The notes beneath the pieces are model-generated. The model did no database searches, was not told the DNA's origin, and saw only the letters and a list, made by a program, of their open reading frames with translations. This document shows positions 54,649 through 62,729 of a stretch of DNA of 64,000 nucleotides, in pieces. This stretch comes from JBBEAM01 sp942491105. GTDB lineage: Bacteria; Pseudomonadota; Alphaproteobacteria; Kiloniellales; DSM-21159. The position numbers and the translations under genes were made by a program. Each line of letters begins with the position of its first letter. Within the stretch, counting starts at the first letter, position 1. The stretch is from positions 1 through 64,000 of the forward strand of contig CALNZX010000012.1 of assembly GCA_942491105.1 (NCBI GenBank), in the 5' to 3' direction.

Positions 54649-54798
54649 CGATCACCCCCAGGGAAGCCCCGGCGCGCCGCCCCGCACACGTGCTTTCGCC
54701 AAACATAGGGCGCACACGGATTGGAGTCTGTTGCGCAGCCGCCACAGCACACGTTTATGTTGTGTCACAAATGGCGTGGCGTTTGCCCGGGAAACCCG

Positions 54799-56229
54799 TC
54801 AGGCCCCTTTGCCGGCCAGGTGATCGCCGAGCCTGAGGCCCCAGGCATAGATGGTGAGCGACGGGTTGACCCGGCTCGCGCGCGGCAGCGGGCTGCCGTC
54901 GCCCACATAGAGATTCTCCATGCCATGCACCTTGCCGTGCGGGTCGACCACCGAAGCCTTCGGATCGTCGCCGGTCACCATGCTGCCGAGCGCATGGGCC
55001 GTGCCGCCCATGCCCATATATTTGTCGAAGCCGACCAGCCCCGCGCCCAGCAGGCGCTTGAGCCAATCGTCGATCAGGGCTTTGTGCTCTTTCACCGCAT
55101 GCGGGATGCGGGCGAGACTGTAATCCATGATGGGCTTGCCGCCCGGCCCGCCCGAGATGATGCGGTTCTTGGGGCTCGAGGCATCCTCCGTCGTCGCCCA
55201 GAAGCCGATCGCCCGCTTGCCGAGCAGCTTGTCCATGAAGTTCGGCATCTCCGGCGGCGCCTGGGTCGCCAGCACCTCTCCGTCGATCCACCCCAGGCAC
55301 TGCATCGAGGAATGCGGGAACTTGTCGTTGTAGAGCACCGCCGTCTTGCGCAGCACGTCGTGATCGGTGAAGGGCGAGAAGCCGAGCACCGCGGAATTGA
55401 TGTGCATCTTGAAATTGGCGCCGACCAGATTGCCGCACGGCAATGTGAGCCCGCTCGCATCGAGATGATCTTCGAGAATGCGCGGCGACGTCATGGCGCC
55501 GGCGGCGAGCACGATCGTATCTGCCTCGTAGGTCGAGCCGTCGTCGCATTTGACGCCGATGATCGTGCTGGGATCGCCCGGCGCCGCGATGAGCTCGGCC
55601 ACGGGCGTGCCGGCAAGCAGCGTGAAATTCGGCTTGTCCCGAATGTGGTCGATCAGGTTGCGCTCCGAATCCGACTTCAACCCGGACGGCGAAGCAAAGC
55701 CGTCGAAATGCTTCGCCTCCTCGGGATGATTGACGATGTCGTGCGACAGACCGAGCGGCAGCGGATGAAGCTTCCAGCCCGGCTCGGCGGTGGTGATCTT
55801 GTCGAGCAGCGCTTGAAGCTGAGGTTCGTTCTGGAAGGTGGTGATCCTCAGAAGCTCCGTGGCCTCGTCGTAATACGGCTTCAGCTCCTCGTAGCCGAAA
55901 GGCCAGCCGAGCAGGCCGTAGTCCGGGTCCGCCTCGAACTCGACCGGCCGGAAGCGGAACAGCGCCGCGCCGTACCACTTCGTCTTACCGCCCACATTGT
56001 AGAATTCGCCCGGAACGAAATCCTTGCCCTTGCTGTCGAGCCAGACCAGATGATTCTTGAAGACACCGTCGACGAACACCTCGCGCACTTCGAGAGTGGA
56101 GCGGTCCCGCGGCAGGAACGGTCCCTTTTCGATCAGGAGAACGCGCTTGCCGGCATTGGCGAGCTTGTAAGCGACACTGCCGCCGCCCGCGCCGCTGCCG
56201 ATTACGATCACGTCATGCTGCGCCGCCAT
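54799..56229 (-). CDS. GMC-family FAD oxidoreductase
   Basis: The 476-residue protein starts MAAQHDVIVIGSGAGGGSVA with the FAD-binding GxGxxG, then VLLIEKGPFLPRD, VGGKTKWYGAALFRFRPVEF, DTIVLAAGAMTSPRILEDHL and a C-terminal GMGGTAHALGSMVTGDDPKA with NLYVGDGSPLPRASRVNPSL, the GMC_oxred_C pattern with the active-site His/Asn region. It would oxidise an alcohol or sugar-type substrate; no cytochrome or gluconate-dehydrogenase subunit genes flank it, so the acceptor is unknown. GGGAGC precedes the start. It is divergent from the SDR operon. Confidence 0.9.
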   Translation of the reverse strand: MAAQHDVIVIGSGAGGGSVAYKLANAGKRVLLIEKGPFLPRDRSTLEVREVFVDGVFKNHLVWLDSKGKDFVPGEFYNVGGKTKWYGAALFRFRPVEFEADPDYGLLGWPFGYEELKPYYDEATELLRITTFQNEPQLQALLDKITTAEPGWKLHPLPLGLSHDIVNHPEEAKHFDGFASPSGLKSDSERNLIDHIRDKPNFTLLAGTPVAELIAAPGDPSTIIGVKCDDGSTYEADTIVLAAGAMTSPRILEDHLDASGLTLPCGNLVGANFKMHINSAVLGFSPFTDHDVLRKTAVLYNDKFPHSSMQCLGWIDGEVLATQAPPEMPNFMDKLLGKRAIGFWATTEDASSPKNRIISGGPGGKPIMDYSLARIPHAVKEHKALIDDWLKRLLGAGLVGFDKYMGMGGTAHALGSMVTGDDPKASVVDPHGKVHGMENLYVGDGSPLPRASRVNPSLTIYAWGLRLGDHLAGKGA

Positions 56230-56420
56230 GATGTGCTCCCTGTACTGACGACCTGAAGTCGTTGTTGAGGCTCATTGGATCGTCGAAGTTAGGACGATAG
56301 CAAGGTTGCCGATGCTATCCCCTATGTCTAGGCTTATCCTGCGTTCCAGGCCGTCAACATGAGTCGTTACGCTCAACGTTAGTGGAATATGAAAATCGTC
56401 CACGCGATGGAGATCAGCTT

Positions 56421-57188
56421 ATGGCTTTGAAGAACAAGGTTGCCATCGTGACCGGCGGCAATACCGGCATTGGCCAAGCGATCGTCCTCGAACTGGCCAA
56501 GCAAGGCGCCAATATCGTCATCGACTACGTGGCCCATCCCGAGGCGACGGAAGCTTTGGAGCGCGAAGTCGCGGGTCTCGGCGACCAGTGCATCGGCGTC
56601 GACGCCGATGTGAGCAAGATCGCCGACCTCCAGAAGCTGGTCGATGCGGCGGTCAGCAAGTTCGGCCATTTGGACGTGATGGTGAACAATGCCGGCATCG
56701 AGACGCGCACCTCGGTTCTCGACACCACGGAAGATCAGTACGACGCCGTGATGAACATTAATCTCAAGAGCGCCTTTTTCGGCACGCAGCTCGCGGCCCA
56801 GCAAATGATCAAGCAGGGCAAAGGCGGGCGGATCGTCAACGTGACCTCCGTCCACGAAGACTGGCCGATGCCCGGCAACACGGCCTACTGCCTCTCCAAA
56901 GGCGGCATGCGGATGCTGACACGCACCGCGGGCGTCGAGCTTGCACCGCACAACATCCTCATCGTGGGGGTCGGTCCGGGCGCCGTCGCGACACCGATCA
57001 ACACCAGCACCATGGATAACCCCGCTTTGCTCAAGAAGCTCGACTCGGCGATTCCCCTCGGGCGCATGGCGCAGCCGCAAGAGATCGCCAGCGTGGTGGC
57101 GTTCCTCGCCGGCGACGGTGCGAGCTACCTCACGGCCACGACCATTATCGCCGACGGCGGGCTCATGCAGAGCAGCCCCGGTCTCTAA
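56421..57188 (+). CDS. Short-chain dehydrogenase/reductase, glucose 1-dehydrogenase-like
   Basis: Starting at ATG 56421 after GGAG, the 255-residue protein has the cofactor motif VTGGNTGIGQAIVLELAKQG, NNAG at about 90, and the catalytic Ser-Tyr-Lys set in IVNVTSVHEDWPMPGNTAYCLSKGG split as NVTSVHEDW and YCLSKGG. It ends in TATTIIADGGLMQ. This is a classical SDR close to glucose 1-dehydrogenases, where NAD(P) oxidises glucose. The next gene, a GH15 glucosidase, starts 11 bp later, so released glucose may be the substrate; that link is inferred. Confidence 0.9.
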   Translation: MALKNKVAIVTGGNTGIGQAIVLELAKQGANIVIDYVAHPEATEALEREVAGLGDQCIGVDADVSKIADLQKLVDAAVSKFGHLDVMVNNAGIETRTSVLDTTEDQYDAVMNINLKSAFFGTQLAAQQMIKQGKGGRIVNVTSVHEDWPMPGNTAYCLSKGGMRMLTRTAGVELAPHNILIVGVGPGAVATPINTSTMDNPALLKKLDSAIPLGRMAQPQEIASVVAFLAGDGASYLTATTIIADGGLMQSSPGL

Positions 57189-57199
57189 GCCGGTCCGTC

Positions 57200-59044
57200 A
57201 TGACGCTCCCCATCGAAGACTATGCCCTGATCGGCGACTGCGAGACCGCGGCGCTCGTCGGACGCAACGGCTCCATCAACTGGATGTGCCTGCCGCGTTT
57301 CGATTCCGAGGCTTGCTTCGCGGCGATTCTCGGCGATCACGACAATGGCCGCTGGCTGATCGCGCCGGTGGATCAAACAGCCAAGGTCACGCGCCGCTAC
57401 CGACCCGACACGCTCATTCTCGAAACGCGCTTCGAGACGGAGACCGGCGCCGCCACGCTCATAGACTTTATGTATCCTTGCGATAAGCACCCGCACCTCG
57501 TCCGGCTCGTGGTCGGCGAGAAAGGGTCGGTCGAGTTCGAGACCGAGTTCGTGGTGCGCTTCGGCTACGGCCTGGAGGTGCCTTGGGTCACCATGCTGCC
57601 GGACAAGCGTCTGCGCGCCGTGGCCGGCCCCAACAAGCTCGTCCTCCAGTCGACCATCGAACTGCGCGGCGAGAATCTCAGGACCAAGGGCGAGTTCACC
57701 GTGAAGGCGGGCGAGACCCAATCCTTCGCGCTGTCTTATGCGGAATCGTTCGTGCCCGATCCTCCCCTGGTCGACGTCGAAAGTCTGCTCGACGACACCG
57801 AGGCGTTTTGGAAGGACTGGTCCTCCGATTGCAACATGACCGGCCCCTACGCCGACATCGTCAAGCGCTCGCTGATCACATTGAAGGCCATGACCTACGC
57901 GCCGACGGGCGGCGTGGTCGCCTCGGTGACCACCTCCCTGCCCGAACAGTTCGGCGGTCCGCGCAACTGGGACTACCGCTATTGCTGGGTGCGCGACGCG
58001 ACCCTCACCCTGCTCGCACTCATGAACACCGGCTATTTCGACGAAGCGCGCGCCTGGCGCGAATGGCTGTTGCGCGCGGTCGCCGGCAGCCCCGAGCAGA
58101 TGCAGATCATGTACGGCATCGCCGGGGAGCGCAGACTCTACGAGGTCGAGCTCCCCTGGCTTCCCGGCTACGAGAAGTCCGCACCCGTACGTGTCGGCAA
58201 CGCCGCGCATCAGCAGACGCAGCTCGACGTCTACGGCGAGCTGCTCGACGCGCTCCACCAGGCGCGCAAGGGCGGGCTTGCACCCGAGGAGTCCGGCTGG
58301 GAGCTGCAACTCGCGATCGTCAAGCATCTCGAGGATGCCTGGCAGAATCCCGATGAAGGCATCTGGGAGGTGCGCAGCGGCCCGGAGAACTTCGTCTATT
58401 CGAAAGTCATGGCCTGGGTCGCGTTCGACCGCTCCATCAAGAGCGCGGAGCGCTTCAAGCTCGACTGTCCCCTCAAGGGCTGGCGAGAGATCAGAGAGAC
58501 CATCCATAAAGAAGTCTGCGAGAAGGGCTTCGACAAGGAGCTCAACAGCTTCGTCCGGTCCTACGGTTCGAAGCAGGTCGATGCGAGCCTGCTTCTGATC
58601 CCCACTGTCGGGTTCCTGCCGGGCGACGATCCGCGCGTGGCCGGCACGGTGGCGCAGATCGAGAAGACGCTGATGAAGGACGGTCTCGTGCAGCGCTACG
58701 ACACCTCGAAGGCGAGTGACGGGCTGCCCCCGGGCGAGGGTATGTTCCTGGCCTGCAGCTTCTGGCTGGTCGATGCCTATCTGATGCTTGGCCGTAAGGA
58801 CGACGCGGTGAAGCTGTTCGAGAAGCTGCTCTCGTTGCGCAACGATGTGGGCCTCTTGAGCGAGGAGTACGACACCTCCGCCAAGCGGCTCTGCGGCAAC
58901 TTCCCGCAAGCCTTCTCGCACCTGGCCCTCGTCAACAGCGCCTCCAATCTCGGCCGCGACGGCAGACCGGTCGAGCAGCGCTGCGACGCCGAGGACGCCG
59001 CGAAACCGGCAAAGCCCGCGGCTCCTCCGCCGGCGGCGCACTAG
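57200..59044 (+). CDS. Glycoside hydrolase family 15 (glucoamylase or trehalase type)
   Basis: The 614-residue protein has the GH15 layout of bacterial soluble enzymes: an N-terminal beta domain starting IEDYALIGDCETAALVGRNG and SINWMCLPRFDSEACFAAIL, then an (alpha/alpha)6 barrel with FGGPRNWDYRYCWVRDATLT, AAHQQTQLDVYGELLDALHQ and LLIPTVGFLPGDDPRV. The second catalytic Glu is probably in LLSEEYDT. It has no signal peptide, so it acts in the cytoplasm on alpha-glucans or trehalose. The Ala/Pro/Lys tail is dispensable. It lies in an operon with the SDR and Cti. Confidence 0.9.
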   Translation: MTLPIEDYALIGDCETAALVGRNGSINWMCLPRFDSEACFAAILGDHDNGRWLIAPVDQTAKVTRRYRPDTLILETRFETETGAATLIDFMYPCDKHPHLVRLVVGEKGSVEFETEFVVRFGYGLEVPWVTMLPDKRLRAVAGPNKLVLQSTIELRGENLRTKGEFTVKAGETQSFALSYAESFVPDPPLVDVESLLDDTEAFWKDWSSDCNMTGPYADIVKRSLITLKAMTYAPTGGVVASVTTSLPEQFGGPRNWDYRYCWVRDATLTLLALMNTGYFDEARAWREWLLRAVAGSPEQMQIMYGIAGERRLYEVELPWLPGYEKSAPVRVGNAAHQQTQLDVYGELLDALHQARKGGLAPEESGWELQLAIVKHLEDAWQNPDEGIWEVRSGPENFVYSKVMAWVAFDRSIKSAERFKLDCPLKGWREIRETIHKEVCEKGFDKELNSFVRSYGSKQVDASLLLIPTVGFLPGDDPRVAGTVAQIEKTLMKDGLVQRYDTSKASDGLPPGEGMFLACSFWLVDAYLMLGRKDDAVKLFEKLLSLRNDVGLLSEEYDTSAKRLCGNFPQAFSHLALVNSASNLGRDGRPVEQRCDAEDAAKPAKPAAPPPAAH

Positions 59045-59056
59045 CCGGCGCCGCCG

Positions 59057-61462
59057 ATGTCCGACCCAAGCCCAGGCCCCGAACCGGTCCATCGCGTGCG
59101 GCCTTGGGCGAAGGGCGCAATCGGCGCAAGTCTGATATTGATCCTCGTGCTTGTGGCGTTTGCCACGTCGGATCCAGCGCAGGCGCCAGCGCAAGCCGGT
59201 GCGCCGGCCGCGAGCACGGCGGCGCCAAGCTATGCGGAAGACATCCAGCCCATCTTCAACAACCGCTGCGTCGCCTGTCATGGCTGCCTGGGCTCACCCT
59301 GCAACCTCAAGCTCACCTCGTATCGCGCGGCCGAGCGCGGCGCCTTCGGCGAGAACCCCTATGCGAGCCATCTCGAGGCGTCGCCGCGCACCGGCATGGA
59401 CGTGGTGCAGACGACAGCCGAATGGCGGAAACGCGGATTCTATCCCGTGCTGTCGCGCGGCGGCTCGGAGCCGGAGAACCTCCAGCGTTCGCTGCTCTAT
59501 CAAATGATCGAGGCGGGCACTCGGCACAACAAGCCGGGCTTCTCGCGCCAAACCTTGATGCCGCTTTATACCAAGCGCTACGCCCATCAGTGTCCGGCCA
59601 CGCCTGAAGCGCTCGGCACGCAGCTGAAGCAGAACCCGGCCGCGGGCATGCCGTTCGGCCTGCCGTCGCTCGACGAGGACGATTTCCAAACGCTGCGCGA
59701 CTGGGTGGCTTCAGGGTCGCCCGGCCCGACAAAGGCCGAGCGGCAAGCCGCGGAGACCGTGACCGACCCGGCCGCGGTTCTCGCCTGGGAAAATTTCTTC
59801 AACGCCGCCGACAAGCGGTCGCAGCTCGTTTCCCGCTACATCTTCGACCATGTGTTTCTGGCGACGATCGTCCTGAAGGAAAGCCCCGGCGATTACTTCA
59901 AGCTCGTACGGTCCAAGACGCCGCCCGGCGATGCGGCCGCGAACCCGCCGGCGCCCGTCGACATCATCGATACGCCCCTGCCCTACGCCGACCCTTACGC
60001 GTATGCCGGCGTCGACCGCTTCTACTACCGCTTGAAGAAGATCACCGCGCCGATCGTACAGAAGAACCATTTCGTCTGGCGTCTCGACCACGCCGACATC
60101 GGTCATCTCAAGGAGCTTTTCCTCGGCGCCGACTGGGACAACACGGCGAAGCTCGACGCCCCCTGGGGGATCGGCAATCCATTTTTGGTGTACCAGGCCA
60201 TCCCGGCGGAAGCGCGCTACCGCTTTCTCCTGGAGAATTCCGAGCTGATCGTTTCCGGCATTACCTACGGACCGGTGTGCCTGGGCCAGACGGCGACCTT
60301 CGCGGTCAAGGACCAGTTCTGGGTCTACTTCGTCGATCCCAAGGACGACGTGTCGGTTCTCGAGCCCAAGCTCGGATTGGAGACATGGGAAACCTTCATG
60401 GACCGGTCGATCTTCGGCAACGACGCTTACGAGGCGGCCTACGGCGCCGCGCTGAAGAAACTGCGGCCGAAGGGCTACACGATCGATGCGATCTGGAACG
60501 GCGCGCGAAAAGATCCGAACGCCTGGCTCACGGTGCTGCGCCACGAGAGCAATGTCTCGGTGATGAAGGGACGCCAAGGCGGCATCCCGCGCACCCAATG
60601 GCTGATGAACTATAGCGGCTTCGAGCGCATCTACTACGACACGGTCGCCAACTTCGAATATTGGTCCGGCGACATCCCGAAGCTCGAAACCTTGGTGTTC
60701 TTCAACTATCTGCGCCAGGAGTTCGAGGACAACTTCCTGCTGCTCCTGCCCGAGGACGAACGTCAGAAGATCCGCGAAAAGTGGACCCAAGGCATCGGCC
60801 AGATCGCGCTCGCCCTGGAGCCCTTCGCCGGCGAGGAACAGCCGACGCAAGTCAAGACCGATAAGCACGATCCCTTGCTCAGCCTCGTCGACGACATCCA
60901 GGCGCATATGGGCGAAGCGGTCAGCGGGCCACCCGACCGCCTGAACCCGCATGTGAAGCCGGACGTCTCCTTAAACGCGCCGATCGAGAGCTTCGACGGC
61001 TGGGTCGAAGCGGCCTCGCTCCTGACTCAGACGCGGGACTACAAGTTTCCGCGCTACCTGCCGAGCGTGATCCTGCTGAAATTGACCGACGGCGACGAGG
61101 CGCGCGTCTATTCGCTGATTGCCAACCGGGTCTACGCCTCCCAGGACACGATCCTGTTCCAGGACGGCCAGGCGCTGCCGCATCTCTACACCATGAGCAT
61201 CTATCCCACGGTGATCGGTGGCTTCCCCAACTACTTCATGGAGATGGATCTCAGCCAGGCGGGCGACTTCCTGCGCGGCTTGCGCGACGTCCGATCCCTC
61301 GCCGACTGGAACGCCTTGCGTGACCGCTACGGCATCTTGCGCAACGACGCGCGGCTCTGGGCCACCTATGACTGGTTCACTGAGTGGAACACGCGGCACC
61401 GAGGCATCGAGGCCGGTTACCTCGACCTCTCTTATTACGACCTGTTCGACTCCGTCTACTGA
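59057..61462 (+). CDS. cti: Fatty acid cis/trans isomerase Cti
   Basis: The 801-residue protein has an N-terminal membrane or signal segment (about 20-40, GAIGASLILILVLVAFATSD) and a c-type haem motif in PIFNNRCVACHGC (CVACH, about residues 73-77). Cti family stretches follow: CNLKLTSYRAAERGAFGENP, LSRGGSEPENLQRSLLYQMI, RQTLMPLYTKRYAHQCPATP, and QGGIPRTQWLMNYSGFERIY. It isomerises cis to trans unsaturated fatty acids in membrane lipids from the periplasm, stiffening membranes under solvent or heat stress. Length is usual for the family. It starts 12 bp after the GH15 gene. Confidence 0.93.
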   Translation: MSDPSPGPEPVHRVRPWAKGAIGASLILILVLVAFATSDPAQAPAQAGAPAASTAAPSYAEDIQPIFNNRCVACHGCLGSPCNLKLTSYRAAERGAFGENPYASHLEASPRTGMDVVQTTAEWRKRGFYPVLSRGGSEPENLQRSLLYQMIEAGTRHNKPGFSRQTLMPLYTKRYAHQCPATPEALGTQLKQNPAAGMPFGLPSLDEDDFQTLRDWVASGSPGPTKAERQAAETVTDPAAVLAWENFFNAADKRSQLVSRYIFDHVFLATIVLKESPGDYFKLVRSKTPPGDAAANPPAPVDIIDTPLPYADPYAYAGVDRFYYRLKKITAPIVQKNHFVWRLDHADIGHLKELFLGADWDNTAKLDAPWGIGNPFLVYQAIPAEARYRFLLENSELIVSGITYGPVCLGQTATFAVKDQFWVYFVDPKDDVSVLEPKLGLETWETFMDRSIFGNDAYEAAYGAALKKLRPKGYTIDAIWNGARKDPNAWLTVLRHESNVSVMKGRQGGIPRTQWLMNYSGFERIYYDTVANFEYWSGDIPKLETLVFFNYLRQEFEDNFLLLLPEDERQKIREKWTQGIGQIALALEPFAGEEQPTQVKTDKHDPLLSLVDDIQAHMGEAVSGPPDRLNPHVKPDVSLNAPIESFDGWVEAASLLTQTRDYKFPRYLPSVILLKLTDGDEARVYSLIANRVYASQDTILFQDGQALPHLYTMSIYPTVIGGFPNYFMEMDLSQAGDFLRGLRDVRSLADWNALRDRYGILRNDARLWATYDWFTEWNTRHRGIEAGYLDLSYYDLFDSVY

Positions 61463-61474
61463 TCTCGAAGGTCT

Positions 61475-62233
61475 TCAGGCACGGTGTTCCGGGTTCTCGT
61501 AGTCGAACCGGCACCCGGCCTTCCAGGCTTTGCGATTGTTGCCGTGATTTGAATAGCCGCCCGCGTCTTTGAGGATGCGCGCGAGATGCATCAGGTTCCA
61601 CGTCATAATCGTGGTGTTCCGCTGAGTGAAGTCGTTGTCGACGCCGACAGGCCCGTCTTCCGAAGGATCGCCGTATGACGCGCCCGGCCCCGCCTCGCCG
61701 ATCCAGCCGCAATCGGCCTGGGGCGGGATGGTGTAGCCGAGGTGCTGAAGCGCGTAGAGGATGCTCATCGAGCAATGTTTGATGCCGTCCTCGTTGCCGG
61801 TGATGACCGCGCCGCCGACCTTTCCGTAGAACAGGCTCTGGCCTCTGTCGTTGAGCATCCCCGACATGCCATAGAGCCGCTCGATGAGGATTCGACAGAC
61901 GGAGCTTTCCTCACCGAGCCAGATCGGCGTGGCGACGATGAGGATGTCGGCCGCTTCGATGGTTTTCCAAAGCGCGGGCCAGTCGTCACGCTCGGCGCCG
62001 TGCTCGGTCATGTCGGGATAGACGCCTGAAGGGATTTGGTGCGACAGGCCGTGGATGTGGTCCACCGTCACGCCGTTCTTGCGCATAATCTCTTCGGCAA
62101 CCGACAGCAGGAGGCGGGTATGCGACTCCTCCGGATCGCGCTTAAGCGAACAGTTGAACGCGACGGCCTTGAGATCGGAAAAATCGGTCTTGTTCTGCGC
62201 GCAGAGCTCTTCCTGCTGGATATTGAGCGGCAT
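61475..62233 (-). CDS. Flavodoxin-fold NAD(P)H-dependent FMN reductase
   Basis: The 252-residue protein reads LKAVAFNCSLKRDPEESHTR, IHGLSHQIPSGVYPDMTEHG, AADILIVATPIWLGEESSVC and FYGKVGGAVITGNEDGIKHC, the FMN-binding pattern of NADPH-dependent FMN reductases (the GNEDG turn and TPIWLG). It converges with cti. An upstream peptide gene lies on the same strand. Probable role: quinone or flavin reduction in the cytoplasm. Confidence 0.87.
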   Translation of the reverse strand: MPLNIQQEELCAQNKTDFSDLKAVAFNCSLKRDPEESHTRLLLSVAEEIMRKNGVTVDHIHGLSHQIPSGVYPDMTEHGAERDDWPALWKTIEAADILIVATPIWLGEESSVCRILIERLYGMSGMLNDRGQSLFYGKVGGAVITGNEDGIKHCSMSILYALQHLGYTIPPQADCGWIGEAGPGASYGDPSEDGPVGVDNDFTQRNTTIMTWNLMHLARILKDAGGYSNHGNNRKAWKAGCRFDYENPEHRA

Positions 62234-62320
62234 GATGAGGGCTCCAGATTGACGAATATGAGACGCCTCAGTCTAACGAGGATCGCGTGCCGCGGAAGAA
62301 GAGCTTCTTCAAGACGAAGT

Positions 62321-62353
62321 GAGGGTGGCCGCTGGGGGGAGACGGCCACCCTC
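62321..62353 (-). terminator. Hairpin after the 33-residue peptide gene
   Basis: Arms GAGGGTGGCCG (62321-62331) and CGGCCACCCTC (62343-62353) form a perfect 11-base stem with an 11-base loop, 11 bp after the peptide stop. There is no long U-run, but the position suits a terminator or RNA-stabilising end. Confidence 0.65.
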
Positions 62354-62363
62354 TGCTTTCGAC

Positions 62364-62465
62364 CTACCGATCCATGTTGGTCTGGTAGGCATTCGGGAAG
62401 CCCTCCGCCGCGACGGGTGCGACAGCGGCGGTGACGAGGGCGAGAGCGATGAGAATGGTTTTCAT
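62364..62465 (-). CDS. 33-residue exported peptide
   Basis: A very short frame at ATG 62465, with AAGGAG ten bases upstream, reads MKTILIALALVTAAVAPVAA then EGFPNAYQTNMDR and a TAG at 62364-62366. The first 20 residues are a textbook signal peptide; only about 13 residues would remain after cleavage. A strong hairpin directly follows. The good ribosome site, signal peptide and terminator together argue for a real gene. Function unknown. Confidence 0.6.
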   Translation of the reverse strand: MKTILIALALVTAAVAPVAAEGFPNAYQTNMDR

Positions 62466-62729
62466 TGTTGTGCTCCTTGGGAGGTTGGTTTCGCCTTGCA
62501 CGCGTTTGATATCGTGACGCCCCGCGCGCGTTCAAATAACAAGCAGTCACGACTGCGTGCTGGAGCGTGACCGTTCGCTCACGCATCGGGGAACGCTTGG
62601 AGCCCTGCGTGGCCGATGTAGCCCGCTAACAAAATTGTCATCCTAACGAAGGAGTCGGTTGCCAGTGTCCGCGCCTTCGATCACGATCCACGGACATTAG
62701 ACCGCCACAGAGTTGAGACCGCACCTCCC

